Shown here piece after piece: positions 1 to 9,104 of a DNA stretch of 64,000 bases (positions are counted from its first letter, which is position 1; each line of letters begins with the position of its first letter). The DNA comes from Macrococcus bovicus (lineage in GTDB: Bacteria > Bacillota > Bacilli > Staphylococcales > Staphylococcaceae), in the NCBI RefSeq assembly GCF_004359575.1, contig NZ_SCWF01000002.1, positions 62,001-126,000 on the forward strand. The letters are read 5' to 3'. The position numbers were made by a program, and so were the translations under genes. The notes under the pieces are model-generated. The model was not told where the DNA came from, searched no databases, and saw nothing but the letters and a program-made list of their open reading frames with translations.

Positions 1-1
1 T

Positions 2-544
2 CTGTTCTCTCACGGCACAGGGCCGGTCAACAAGTTCAAGACGGATGGCGTTGACTTTGTCCGGGCGGCGAATCTGCCGGCGCTTGTAAGAGGGATGAAT
101 CAGCTTGTCGGCAAGGAGCTCATTGATTATGATAAGCTGCGTCGTCAGATAGAAGCACGCGATATGCAGGTGGATAACCCTTTCAGTAAGGATCCGCAGA
201 TCACGGCGATCAATGACACCCGTCATTTTCTTGGTGACAAGTTCATCCGGACCGTCAAGCCGCATAAGCTGCTGGACGGCCGTCCGCTGATCGCTGTTAA
301 ACTCAACATCATCAGCCGTAAGACATTAGGGGGCATTCAGACAGACCTGAACAGTCAGGTCTTCCATCAGGACGGCGAACTGATTGAGGGATTGTACGCT
401 GCGGGTGAAGTCGCTGGTTTCGGCGGTGGCGGTGTTCACGGCTACGGTGCATTAGAAGGTACTTTTCTCGGCGGCTGCATTTTCAGCGGATTGCGCGCTG
501 CAGCAGGGATTGACCAGATAGAGAGTAAACATACAAATAGTTGA
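2..544 (+). CDS. FAD-binding dehydrogenase, C-terminal part (gene begins before the window)
   Basis: The frame is open from base 2, well before the first internal Met at 95, so this is the 3' end of a longer gene. The C-terminal block has a Gly-rich GGGGVHGYG stretch followed by ALEGTFLGGCIFSG, typical of the C-terminal FAD-contacting segment of flavoproteins in the fumarate reductase / 3-ketosteroid dehydrogenase superfamily (COG3573-like). Known members are FAD-dependent oxidoreductases; the substrate cannot be told from this fragment. A strong terminator follows directly. About 400 bp of this 3' end recurs at 3841-4251 as a decayed copy. Confidence 0.8.
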   Translation: MFSHGTGPVNKFKTDGVDFVRAANLPALVRGMNQLVGKELIDYDKLRRQIEARDMQVDNPFSKDPQITAINDTRHFLGDKFIRTVKPHKLLDGRPLIAVKLNIISRKTLGGIQTDLNSQVFHQDGELIEGLYAAGEVAGFGGGGVHGYGALEGTFLGGCIFSGLRAAAGIDQIESKHTNS

Positions 545-561
545 ATTTAATAATTATAACA

Positions 562-600
562 AAAAATGGGAAATCTCAAGGATTTCCCATTTTTTTGTTT
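562..600. terminator. Bidirectional intrinsic terminator
   Basis: The inverted repeat AAATGGGAAATC / GATTTCCCATTT is flanked by A-runs on the left and T-runs on the right, so it can end both the dehydrogenase transcript (+) and the convergent esterase transcript (-). Confidence 0.85.
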
Positions 601-631
601 TTCAATGTGATTTTTCACAGGACTTTTCGGT

Positions 632-1552
632 CTATGAGTGAAGGATTTCTATTATTTTTTTACGGGCATGGGAAGCTTCCTTTACAGGTAAAACCGGGAA
701 TACATGGTTCATCTTAGGATAGACAAATGTTGTAATATCCATCCCTTCCTCAGTTAATTTTCTGTCGAATTTCACTGCATCAGGATACAGAATATCATGG
801 GTCCCTATGAAATGAATGAACTTTGCTTTTGTGTTGAATTTTCCGAAAATTGGACTTAATATCGGATTTTCAACATCTAGCTGACCGGCCCAGAATTCAG
901 CTATAACCTTTAATCCTTCAGGTGCCAGACGTGGATCCGATTTTTCATATTTTCGTATGTCTGGATTGGAAAAAGTCATATCTACACATGCAGAAAGTAA
1001 AATAATGTTTTGAGGTTCCCGTAGATTTCTTGCTTCAATCATCTGTATCAGTCCTAAGATGATATTTGCACCAGCAGAATCACCCATAACCGTGAATTTC
1101 TTTCTGTCCGTTATAGTCTCAATAATGTCGCTGTATAATAGCAGGAGGCTTGAATAGGCATCATAATAGTTATGATGAGGAATCTTAGGATAAATGGGCA
1201 CAATGATTTTGGCTTCCAGATGTCTGGCCATATACTCAATGAAATTCCAATGAACCCATAACGGCTGATTCATCCAGGCTCCCCCATGAATATATAGAAT
1301 GGTTTTTTGATTGCTATCCTTTTGATCATTGATCATATATACTTTCATATTGTACTTTCTTATGAGTGCAACCGGTCGAGAGAAGAAGCGTTTTTTTGCT
1401 TTATATTCTGTCTTTTTTTCCTTCTTGTTAAGCACTAAATTTCTAGTTTCATGATAAGATGAATAAATCTTTTTCGTTCCGAGACTTCGAAGTATTGTCT
1501 CTAAAAGATGGCTTGAAATTGACCTTTTTTTATCATAAAAAACGATAGACAT
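632..1552 (-). CDS. Alpha/beta hydrolase (hormone-sensitive-lipase-type esterase)
   Basis: This is a 306-residue alpha/beta hydrolase. It shows the oxyanion-hole motif HGGAW, the nucleophile elbow GDSAGAN (Ser), a later GTHDILYPD (probable Asp) and MNHVFPV (probable His), so the catalytic triad appears complete. The family hydrolyses short- or medium-chain esters, probably in the cytoplasm, since no signal peptide is visible. An AAGGAGCG ribosome site lies upstream of the ATG on the minus strand. It converges on the dehydrogenase gene and shares its terminator. It sits in a segment bounded by duplicated dehydrogenase sequence, so it may be acquired cargo. Substrate unknown. Confidence 0.85.
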   Translation of the reverse strand: MSIVFYDKKRSISSHLLETILRSLGTKKIYSSYHETRNLVLNKKEKKTEYKAKKRFFSRPVALIRKYNMKVYMINDQKDSNQKTILYIHGGAWMNQPLWVHWNFIEYMARHLEAKIIVPIYPKIPHHNYYDAYSSLLLLYSDIIETITDRKKFTVMGDSAGANIILGLIQMIEARNLREPQNIILLSACVDMTFSNPDIRKYEKSDPRLAPEGLKVIAEFWAGQLDVENPILSPIFGKFNTKAKFIHFIGTHDILYPDAVKFDRKLTEEGMDITTFVYPKMNHVFPVLPVKEASHARKKIIEILHS

Positions 1553-1582
1553 ATCTTCGCTCCTTTTGTCGTGTATCGCTTA

Positions 1583-1729
1583 TCAAAATAAACTGACCAG
1601 TTTGTCATCTGCGATGAAACCTATAGCTACTTCCATCGTCACTCGGTAGCTAAGAAATTCTCTTGGACAGTCATTAAGTGAATGAGCGACCTGAATGATA
1701 GAATCATCTGTCACTGAATTGCAATCCAT
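1583..1729 (-). CDS. Possible small ORF or gene remnant upstream of the esterase
   Basis: A 48-codon open frame runs from an ATG at 1729 to a stop at 1583, just upstream of the esterase and on the same strand. Its translation has protein-like composition (it includes HSLNDCPREFLSYRVTMEVA), but no good ribosome site precedes the ATG and the frame is closed a few codons upstream. It may be the tail of a decayed gene, perhaps a regulator. A 14-bp palindrome, AAACTG-AC-CAGTTT, at 1590-1603 lies in its 3' end and could instead be an operator for the esterase. Neither reading is secure. Confidence 0.25.
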   Translation of the reverse strand: MDCNSVTDDSIIQVAHSLNDCPREFLSYRVTMEVAIGFIADDKLVSLF

Positions 1730-1960
1730 GTCCTTTACTCAATGTAATGGGTTTAAAGAGATGAGAAAATAATGCTGAAAACATAGAATGAAGAGCATTT
1801 TCAATATCAGCTACCTTATTAAAAGGAGTCTAGGCTGCTCTGTATTAAATCCTTATGTTTTATTTGGGGGGAAATACATAATGAGTTTAGCACATAAGGT
1901 CTTCTTAGTTGTCTAGCTTAATCTGACTATCGATGCATACGAAAAAGTGTCCGGATACAA
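1730..1960. other. Intergenic stretch, no gene recognised
   Basis: This is AT-rich sequence between the esterase side and the IS21 remnant. I see no convincing ORF, RNA or terminator. The left boundary of the insertion sequence cannot be placed. Confidence 0.5.
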
Positions 1961-2148
1961 GTGTTTAATAACCAGATACACGTTCATTATAACATGAAAC
2001 TGACCGCCTGCCATACCATAAGTCAGTCTAAGCTCAACTATCAGAAAGAGCACTACATCGAATCACTAAGGTCCTCATCCCTTACTATCCAGAGGTCGAT
2101 GATCTGGCAAAGGCAAATCTCAGAGCCATCGGGGAGATGTATGAATGA
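1961..2148 (+). pseudogene. istA: istA remnant (IS21-family transposase C-terminus, frameshifted)
   Basis: The frame from 1961 encodes a segment like IstA C-termini (VHYNMKLTACHTIS... LNYQKEHYIESL). Homology then continues in another frame, KVLIPYYPEVDDLAKANLR and onward, to a TGA at 2146-2148. That implies a frameshift near 2070. Everything N-terminal, including the DDE catalytic core, is missing. The stop overlaps the istB ATG (ATGA), the usual istA/istB arrangement in IS21 elements. It cannot be functional. Confidence 0.7.
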
Positions 2149-2902
2149 TAGAGACAACTTCAAACTACAGGCAGCTTCTTGCGAATCTGGAATATCTGAA
2201 ACAGATGGCCTTACATCTGGATGAAGTCGTCGACTTCAGCATCACTCATGAAGTTTCTTTCATCGATTGTCTCATCAGGCTGACCAATCATGAGATTGAC
2301 GTCAGAGAGAAGAATATGATCCAGTCCATGGTCAAAGTGGCAGGATTTCCTTTTCTCAAGGAGATGAGCAGCTTTGAGTTTAGATTTCAGCCGGGTATCA
2401 ATCAGCAGCAGATCATGGATTTTATTTCGCTCAGGTTTATTGAGAATCAGGAAAATATCGTCTTTTTAGGGCCAAGTGGGGCGGGGAAGACCCATCTAGC
2501 TACTTCGATCGGGATAGCAGCAGCCAAGAAACGAAACAGCACCTATCTCATCAAGTGCCATCAGCTAATTGAAAATCTCCGCAAAGCACGGACTGAAAGT
2601 AGACTTGAATCAAGGCTGAAGCACTACAGCAGATATAAGCTTCTAATCATCGATGAGATAGGCTACCTTCCGATAGATGTCGCGAAGGCGCAAAACTATT
2701 CTTTCAGCTTATCGACCGTCGTTATGAGAAGAAAAGCACTATATTCACGACTAACGTCAATTTCAAGGCGTGGGGTGAAGTATTTCTGGACACTAAAATA
2801 GCGAATGCGATCCTTGACCGCATCCTACACCACGCCACCATAGTATCGATTACTGGACGATCCTACAGATTGAAAGATCACTTTCCTTCGGAGAAGGAAT
2901 AA
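2145..2902 (+). pseudogene. istB: istB (IS21-family transposition helper ATPase), frameshifted
   Basis: The product resembles IstB/DnaC-like AAA+ ATPases: Walker A is GPSGAGKTH and the Walker B region is LLIIDEIGYLPID. Soon after that motif, at about 2688, the frame is lost. The expected remainder (KLFFQLIDRRYEKKSTIFTT... and WGEVFLDTKIANAILDRIL) continues in a different frame to a TAA at 2900-2902. The ATG overlaps the istA stop. In IS21 elements IstB assembles with IstA to drive transposition; here both partners are broken, so this is a dead element. Confidence 0.8.
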
Positions 2903-2978
2903 AACTGTACACCGTTATTCAGGCGGAAATGTACATATTTAACTTGACGTTTATACAAAGAGAGTTAAATCAATCAAT

Positions 2979-3542
2979 TTACCCTATATTTTCTTCTATA
3001 AATAGTTCATCTGTCCGTCTCATTCTCCATTTATCTATCAAACTTCCTTCTAAATGACAAATAAAATGTCCATCTAATAATAAATATTCTCCATCCTCTG
3101 AACCTTGTCCGCTAAATTCGACTTTTATATGATCTTTCTCAAAATATCTAGAAATATAGTCCTTCATCTCTTCATATGCAAGGATGTAGGATTTTGCGTC
3201 TTCATTATCAAGAACGTAAGCACTTACTTTCATTTGTCCATTTACCAGACCATTAATATGAGATAAAATAGGTATCTGTTTCCACAAGGCAATTATCTTG
3301 CCTTCATTAGGAGAAAACATATATTTACTTAATATAAATTTGCTGTTCATCCATTCAATTTCTTCATACACTGGAAGTGAATGATATTCCATATAATATT
3401 CTTCATATGTTGTATCTTCGAATTTCTCTAGATCAACTGTAATATAATCAATTGATTTCAGCCAATTCTTTACTGAATTTTCTGAATCAAATAAACCCAC
3501 TGTACATATCTGCATGTCCTGGTGCAATTCCAATAAATACAT
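2979..3542 (-). CDS. Hypothetical protein, 187 residues
   Basis: I do not recognise this family. The protein is acidic and rich in Tyr and Glu (for example a TTYEEYYMEYHSLPVYEEIEW segment), with no signal peptide or membrane segment, so it is probably a soluble cytoplasmic protein. An AAAGGAGCG ribosome site precedes the ATG. The base composition is more AT-rich than the core genes, and the gene lies between an insertion-sequence remnant and a decayed dehydrogenase copy, which suggests acquisition. Orphan immunity proteins of contact-dependent toxins often look like this, but no motif proves it. Confidence 0.6.
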   Translation of the reverse strand: MYLLELHQDMQICTVGLFDSENSVKNWLKSIDYITVDLEKFEDTTYEEYYMEYHSLPVYEEIEWMNSKFILSKYMFSPNEGKIIALWKQIPILSHINGLVNGQMKVSAYVLDNEDAKSYILAYEEMKDYISRYFEKDHIKVEFSGQGSEDGEYLLLDGHFICHLEGSLIDKWRMRRTDELFIEENIG

Positions 3543-3840
3543 AATTACGCTCCTTTATAGAATGGGTATCTCTGTTTTTTTATCTTCCTCAAATTCATAA
3601 TAAAGGAAGCATATATATCAATTTTATCATGAAAACTTTGAAGGACAAGCATCTTTCTAAAAACAGAAAATGTCTTATTTAATACTGCGGAGCTAGCAGA
3701 GAAGCAATACTGTCACAAAAAAATGTTCTCTGCATGCAGTAATAGTCAGGTTTGATGTTTCAGTGGATATTATTTGTTGTGACTACCTTGAAAATGAAAC
3801 TAGTGGGTGGGTCCGAACGTATTTAATAGAATGACACCGG
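3543..3840. other. Intergenic stretch, no gene recognised
   Basis: This holds the upstream region of the minus-strand hypothetical gene (ribosome site next to 3542; a weak TTGATA/TATGAA promoter-like pair further up). Otherwise it is AT-rich sequence without a supported feature up to the start of the dehydrogenase duplicate. Confidence 0.45.
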
Positions 3841-4234
3841 TGATTATGAGAAGCTGCACCGTCAGATAGAAGCACGCGATATGCAGGTGGATAACCCCTT
3901 CAGTAAGGATCCGCAGATCACGGCGATCAATGACACAAGACATTTTCTCGGTGACAAATTCATCCGTATGGTCAAACCCCATAAGCTGCTGGATGGCCGT
4001 CCGCTGATCGCTGTTAAACTCAACATCATCAGCCGTAAGACATCAGGGACATACAGACGGACCTGAACAGTCAGGTCTTCCATCAGGACGGCGAACTGAT
4101 TGAAGGAGTATACGCTGCGGGTGAAGTGGCAGGTTTTAGCGGCGGCGGTGTTCACGGCTACGGTGCATTAGAAGGTGCTTTTCTCGGCGGCTGCATTTTC
4201 AGCGGATTGCGCGCTGCAGCAGGCATTGACCAGG
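3841..4234 (+). repeat. Direct repeat, copy 2 of the dehydrogenase 3' segment (copy 1 at 124-520)
   Basis: The same roughly 395-bp segment occurs at 124-520 in the same orientation. The two copies bracket the esterase, the IS21 remnant and the hypothetical gene. Confidence 0.85.
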
Positions 4235-4251
4235 CAGCACGTGACAATTAA
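3841..4251 (+). pseudogene. Decayed duplicate of the FAD-binding dehydrogenase 3' end
   Basis: This is about nine-tenths identical by eye to the gene at the left edge, beginning at the equivalent of base 124 there. The 5' part is absent, and one base is missing near 4045 (the segment after AGCCGTAAGACA is 26 bases rather than 27). The reading frame therefore shifts, although the Gly-rich HGYGALEG block and a stop at 4249-4251 remain. The last few codons differ from the first copy. It is a broken paralogue or duplication scar. Confidence 0.85.
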
Positions 4252-4263
4252 ATAGTCTAAGAA

Positions 4264-4293
4264 AACAGAGCGAAAATTCGCTCTGTTTTTTTT
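4264..4293 (+). terminator. Intrinsic terminator after the dehydrogenase duplicate
   Basis: A perfect 11-bp stem, AACAGAGCGAA / TTCGCTCTGTT, with a 2-base loop is followed by a T-run. Confidence 0.85.
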
Positions 4294-4675
4294 GCTCACT
4301 TTCGGATTTAAATCATGACAATTATCATGATTGGATGATGACCAGCAGAAACAGAAGTAGTTCAAAATATGCATGTAAAAAACTGATTTTAATTGTATTT
4401 TTCAAAGAAATTTAACAAAAAAAGTTAATTGTTAAGTTATATTTCGTATTACGAATTAAAAAACGGTAAATATAGGGATTTGTTTTATGTTAAGAATAAT
4501 ACAGTCACTCATTACAGTACTAAAAGGAAAAATGTAACTGATAAATCTAACTATTTAATATGTGAATATTATTTATATTATATAATTGTTATATTTATAT
4601 AATACATATTGTGTTAAATTTAGTTAAATAAAAAAATTAATGAATAGAGTTTCTTTTTCATTTTTTAAAAAAGTA
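4294..4675. other. AT-rich intergenic region before the pilus locus
   Basis: No gene is seen. The stretch is very AT-rich, with A/T runs likely to be curved. It holds a short palindrome, TTCGT-ATT-ACGAA, at about 4443-4455 that could be a regulator site. I could not support an RNA gene here. Confidence 0.45.
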
Positions 4676-4705
4676 TTGCCATATTGAATTTGAGGATGTT
4701 AATAT
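4676..4705 (+). promoter_or_regulatory. Candidate sigma-A promoter of the pilus operon
   Basis: TTGCCA at 4676-4681, an 18-base spacer and TAATAT at 4700-4705 with an upstream TG (extended -10). It is followed by an AAAAAGGAGG ribosome site before the ATG at 4734. Confidence 0.55.
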
Positions 4706-4733
4706 CCAAGGAGTAAGTAAAAAGGAGGAAGCT

Positions 4734-7700
4734 ATGAGGAAAAAAAGTATGATAGTCATGATTATTATCCTGCTACTGAATATGTCATTATCAACTAACT
4801 TCTATAATATAGGACATGCCAGCACTCAGACCTCCTCCGCAGACCAACCCGAAATAATAGCAGTACATGAAAATGGAAAAACGAACAACCGTCTGAACTG
4901 GAAGCTTCTATTCAATCAGCAAGGAAACACTTGGAAAGAACGAGCTGTCAAGATGAGGCTGGAAGGCGGTCAACAAGTCAATGACAGTGAACTGAAGACC
5001 GTATTGTCAGCTAAAGGCATCTCTGCCATCAAGTCAGATACTGTGGACAATGAATATATCCTGAACTTCACGCAGCTGGACAAGCCGGTAACTGTGGAGA
5101 TATCTACAGAAATACTAAATGAGGACAACAACTTCAGACTTACACTCACTACGAATGAAGCGGGTGCTGAGATAAAAGCAAGCGATACGTATTATCCAAT
5201 GATAGAGGAGACAGGCCGTATCAGCTATCAGGAGGTACCCGAAGCGGTCACAGCACCGCCTACCATTATCTCACTGATCGATAAGGCAACCGGAACAGTC
5301 GTCCAGCAGCAGACCATTCAGCCGGACCAGACCTCTTATCACTTCACTGATGTCAGAAAGCTGACTGATGACAATAGACCGGTTGAATATGAAGTGAAGA
5401 CAGAGCCGCTTGGTAATTATAAGACCGCTATAACAGGTGGTAATATTGAGCAGCGCTATTTAACCGCTGTCATAAAGGGGACTATCGCGAATGATTTCGG
5501 TCAGCCTCTGACGCTGCAGTTCATCGATAAAGCGACACAGGCGGTCATCGACTCACTGACAGTGGAGAAAGATGCGGAAACTTATGTGACAGACACCCTT
5601 CCGCTGAACGATCAAGACGGACAGAAGATTGACTATGAAGTACGGGCAGCGGACGTTGACGGCTATGTCGTAGAGCTGAATGATTTCAATATTACCGTGA
5701 CAAAATTGCCAGAAGAGGCGACAACAGAAGAAGCCACAACGGAAGAGACAACAACAGAAGAAGCGAAGACTGATGAAGTGACGACGGAAGAGATGTCAAC
5801 AGAAGAGTCGAAGAGCGATGACGTGACGGCAGAAGAAACGAAGACAGAAGAATTGCCGACTGATGAGGCGATGACCGAAGAGACGACGTCTGAAGAAATG
5901 ACAACAGAAGAGGCAACGACAGAAGAGGCAACGACTGAAAAGCCGACAGAAGAAGTCAAAACAGAAGAGATAACGACTGAAAGACCGGCAACGACGGAAG
6001 CACAACCCGTTGAGAGTTCTGTGGTCTACACAGCACCTAAGTTCCGTTCATTCCGCACGATGAGTCTAGCGTCAGCACCTGTGACAACACTTGCTGCAGC
6101 CACCGCTTATTCTGCAAGTGATTATACGTACACTAGCAATACTTATGAAAATCGTAGCATGAAAGCGACATTAGAAGGTGTTATGGCAACAGATCAGAGT
6201 AAAATCGATTGGACCATGACAATTTCAAATGATAATCAAAGATATTATTACACTTCAAATTTAGAAGATATTGTTGTAAGTAATAATTTGAATTATATGA
6301 CTTCGCTAAATTTAACTAACCCGAAATATAATTATTCAACAAGTCTTAATGTGACTAGGAGAAGTACAGGTGCATATACTTCTGAATTTAAAATATATCC
6401 TTTTGATACAACTTTAAAATTTTCGACACCTATTACTAATTCAAATCAGTCCAGCTACTCATTAACCATTGGTGGAATGTCTTATGCGGGAGATTATCCT
6501 GTCAATTTGACCGGCACTTTCACATTGAAAGAAAAATCATCAGCGCCTGTTGTGAAGCCAGTGTCCGTTTATAGTACAGCGGTAACAGGAACGGCAGCAC
6601 CAGGGGCTACAATCAATGTTATGAAAGGCACGGCTCAAGTAGGAACGGCGACAGCTGATAGTTCGGGTAACTATTCAGTGGCAATTCCTAAACAAACGGT
6701 AGGAACAGTTTTAAGTGTCACTTCAACTGAAGCAGATAAACGAGTGAGTGATTCAACAAATGTTACCGTCTCGAGTTCAGTGCCTATGATTATCAATAGT
6801 GTATATAGCGATCAGACTTATGTGACTGGGACTGCCGAACCTGGCGCGATGGTTACGATTAAAAACTCAATGGGGGCTGTCCTTGGGAGTACTAAAGCAT
6901 CTCCTGATGGTTTGTATTTTGTGGAACTATATCGTCCGTTAATTGCAGGAACTGTCATTACTAGTGAAGCAGTTTCTACTATTGGCACAAAAACAGCAAC
7001 TGCAACCGTCCTTGCTGCCAGCAGTACAGGGACGCCAGGAAGCGGCGTAACCATTATTGAACCTAGTCCGACACAGAAATGGCCATATCCTAGTGATTCT
7101 TGGGACGAACGTGGTTTATACCGTAATAGAGTGCCTCAACCGGTTGAATACAACGAATCATTCCAGTGGAAAGCGGCACAGCCTACAAGTACACCAAATG
7201 AATACGCAATTGATTTAAAAACCCAAGGGAGAGTTGCATCTACGGTAGAACCTCTTGACATAGTTTTAGTTTTAGATGTTTCTGCGAGTATGAATGAACT
7301 AAGTGTTGACAAAAATAAAAAGATTACAAATATGTATAATAGTGTTAAAAGTTTCGTTCAGGAAATTACAAAGGCTAATACTTCTACAAAAAGTATGGTC
7401 AGAATTTCAGTGGTAACTTTTGGTAGTCATGCATCACAACCGTCACCTTTTGAAACTTCAGCTGCAGCAATTATTAATAGACTACCAAGTACAACTGCAA
7501 CTGGCGAAGAAGGAGGAACATTTACTCAACAAGCACTTAATACTGGCATTAGGAGCTTCGAAAATAACGGAAATAAGAAAGTCATGATAGTGATGACAGA
7601 CGGAGCGCCAACTTTTAGTTATTTAGGAAAAGTAGGAACCACTGCAAAAACTATCACTGAATTTGATGAGACAAAGATAAAAGGTAGTGGAAGGTCTTAT

Positions 7701-9047
7701 AGTTTAGATGGTAATAAAATATTAAGTTATGATACAAATCAGTATTCATTAAGAAATTCAGTTGTAGTGGATAATAATGGAGATCCGACAATTTCCCAAG
7801 CTAATAAAAATAAACATGACTACCCATCTGTAAATATATTCTCTGTTGGTATGGATACGGCAGGAGGTAGTAGTGGTGCAACTGTAACACAAATGAACGA
7901 AGTATTAAATGCTATAGCGTCTAAACAAGATAATAGTCTGTCCGTTTCTGGAAGTTCAGAAGGTTTGAATAATGCTATATCTAAAATTTCCCAAAGTATA
8001 TCTAACAGCATTTCTAACGGGGGCGTTACAGATCCAATTGGTCCTATGTACGACTTGAATCTAGGCAGCAATAATGTATTTGATGCTTCAGACTACACAT
8101 TGACAGCATCTGATCCTGCCTTAATCTCTAATGGCAAAGTAGTTCCAGTTTATGATCCGACAAAACGTACAATTACTATTCCTAATCTGAACTTAGGTAA
8201 AGGCGAATGGGTCAATATCAATTATAAAGTCAAGTTGCGGGTGACTGATGACAGCTTTGTTGAGAACCAGTGGTACCCGATGAATGAACGAACAACTCTT
8301 CGTGCAACTCCGACAACAGCTGATAAAGATTTAAGAGATTATCCGATTCCCGAAGCAAGAGCGACGAGTCCAGTCTATAGTTTCAGCTTCAATAAACTGA
8401 GTGATGCGAATACGCCGCTAGGTGGTGCTACTTTCGAACTGAAAGACGCTGCCGGCAAGGTGATGACTCAGACTTCCAGTTCAAACGGCCTAGTTAAGTT
8501 CGATAACCTGAAAAAAGGGACGTATACATTAACCGAGACTGTAGCACCGTCCGGTTATGGCAAGGATTCTAAGACGTATACGGTCGTCATTGCGAGTAAC
8601 GGCGACATCAAAGTCGACGGCGTGCTTTACTCAGGCACGAATGTCTTCAAGGTTATCAATAAGAAAGTGCTCGGTTCTATTGAGGTCATCAAACATCAGA
8701 GTGGTGATGAAAGCAAGGTACTTGCTGGAGCTACATTTGAACTGCGGGATTCGACAGGTAAAGTAGTAAAAACAATGACGACTGGTACAGATGGTAAGGT
8801 ACTTTTCAGCGAATTGCCGCTTGGCAGCTATTCGCTTGTGGAGACAAAGGCGCCTGCCGGCTACCAGCTGAAGTCCACACCTTTGAAAGTAGAGGTGACA
8901 TCTGCCACTAAAGTGGTCGTCAAAGTCGCCAACCAAAGTACTGCGTCAGTCCTTCCGAATACAGGCGGCATAGGCACTTGGCTGTTCACGCTCTTTGGTC
9001 TACTGATGATTGCAGTCTCACTGATTATCAGAAAGAAGTTTGCATAA
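4734..9047 (+). CDS. LPXTG-anchored pilus tip adhesin with vWA and Cna_B/SpaA domains
   Basis: This is a 1437-residue secreted surface protein. In order it has a signal peptide (about 1-30), beta-rich N-terminal modules including MucBP-like repeats, a Thr/Glu linker (about 326-424), and a beta-rich region. Two bacterial Ig-like domains with a VTGTAxPG start follow (about 609-763). A von Willebrand A domain has the MIDAS motif DVSAS near 848 and MTDGAP near 954. Two SpaA/Cna_B domains with E-box-like TLTETVAP and SLVETKAP come next (about 1214-1400). LPNTG at 1407-1411, a hydrophobic segment and RKK end the protein. The layout matches vWA tip pilins of Gram-positive sortase-built pili. The ligand is unknown. 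It is first in an operon with the backbone pilin and two class C sortases. Confidence 0.88.
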   Translation: MRKKSMIVMIIILLLNMSLSTNFYNIGHASTQTSSADQPEIIAVHENGKTNNRLNWKLLFNQQGNTWKERAVKMRLEGGQQVNDSELKTVLSAKGISAIKSDTVDNEYILNFTQLDKPVTVEISTEILNEDNNFRLTLTTNEAGAEIKASDTYYPMIEETGRISYQEVPEAVTAPPTIISLIDKATGTVVQQQTIQPDQTSYHFTDVRKLTDDNRPVEYEVKTEPLGNYKTAITGGNIEQRYLTAVIKGTIANDFGQPLTLQFIDKATQAVIDSLTVEKDAETYVTDTLPLNDQDGQKIDYEVRAADVDGYVVELNDFNITVTKLPEEATTEEATTEETTTEEAKTDEVTTEEMSTEESKSDDVTAEETKTEELPTDEAMTEETTSEEMTTEEATTEEATTEKPTEEVKTEEITTERPATTEAQPVESSVVYTAPKFRSFRTMSLASAPVTTLAAATAYSASDYTYTSNTYENRSMKATLEGVMATDQSKIDWTMTISNDNQRYYYTSNLEDIVVSNNLNYMTSLNLTNPKYNYSTSLNVTRRSTGAYTSEFKIYPFDTTLKFSTPITNSNQSSYSLTIGGMSYAGDYPVNLTGTFTLKEKSSAPVVKPVSVYSTAVTGTAAPGATINVMKGTAQVGTATADSSGNYSVAIPKQTVGTVLSVTSTEADKRVSDSTNVTVSSSVPMIINSVYSDQTYVTGTAEPGAMVTIKNSMGAVLGSTKASPDGLYFVELYRPLIAGTVITSEAVSTIGTKTATATVLAASSTGTPGSGVTIIEPSPTQKWPYPSDSWDERGLYRNRVPQPVEYNESFQWKAAQPTSTPNEYAIDLKTQGRVASTVEPLDIVLVLDVSASMNELSVDKNKKITNMYNSVKSFVQEITKANTSTKSMVRISVVTFGSHASQPSPFETSAAAIINRLPSTTATGEEGGTFTQQALNTGIRSFENNGNKKVMIVMTDGAPTFSYLGKVGTTAKTITEFDETKIKGSGRSYSLDGNKILSYDTNQYSLRNSVVVDNNGDPTISQANKNKHDYPSVNIFSVGMDTAGGSSGATVTQMNEVLNAIASKQDNSLSVSGSSEGLNNAISKISQSISNSISNGGVTDPIGPMYDLNLGSNNVFDASDYTLTASDPALISNGKVVPVYDPTKRTITIPNLNLGKGEWVNINYKVKLRVTDDSFVENQWYPMNERTTLRATPTTADKDLRDYPIPEARATSPVYSFSFNKLSDANTPLGGATFELKDAAGKVMTQTSSSNGLVKFDNLKKGTYTLTETVAPSGYGKDSKTYTVVIASNGDIKVDGVLYSGTNVFKVINKKVLGSIEVIKHQSGDESKVLAGATFELRDSTGKVVKTMTTGTDGKVLFSELPLGSYSLVETKAPAGYQLKSTPLKVEVTSATKVVVKVANQSTASVLPNTGGIGTWLFTLFGLLMIAVSLIIRKKFA
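5708..6005 (+). repeat. Thr/Glu-rich low-complexity coding repeat in the tip adhesin
   Basis: Imperfect tandem TTEEA-like pentapeptides are encoded by gaagag/acaaca-type repeats. This probably forms an extended wall-spanning or spacer linker. It resembles the linker of the large WxL protein at 14885-15190. Long open frames on the opposite strand here are by-products of the repeat. Confidence 0.8.
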
Positions 9048-9075
9048 ATTAAGCCGCATCCGCGGATTAATATAA
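9048..9075 (+). other. Intercistronic hairpin between tip adhesin and pilin
   Basis: The short stem TTAAgCCGC / GCGGaTTAA has no T-tract. It may be an mRNA processing or stabilising structure that lets pilin exceed adhesin. This is inference. Confidence 0.4.
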
Positions 9076-9104
9076 ATAAATTATAAAAATATGAGGAGGC
9101 ATTT

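Larger units (their letters stand above)
1961..2960 (+). mobile_element. IS21-family insertion sequence remnant
   Basis: The adjacent istA tail and istB body, both frameshifted, define a decayed IS21-type element. Its 3' end should lie a little beyond the istB stop (TGTAC motifs at about 2907-2935). No matching left terminal repeat was found, so the left end is deleted or unrecognised. Boundaries are approximate. Confidence 0.6.

Noticed and set aside
1590-1603. TetR-type operator AAACTG-AC-CAGTTT before the esterase
   Set aside because: A short palindrome of this size can occur by chance, it falls inside a possible small ORF, and no TetR gene is present. It is kept only as a remark.
5663-6005. 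Overlapping minus-strand Ser/Val- or Leu/Ser-rich ORFs inside the tip adhesin
   Set aside because: They are antisense shadows of the Thr/Glu repeat; the plus-strand gene has signal peptide, domains and sorting signal.
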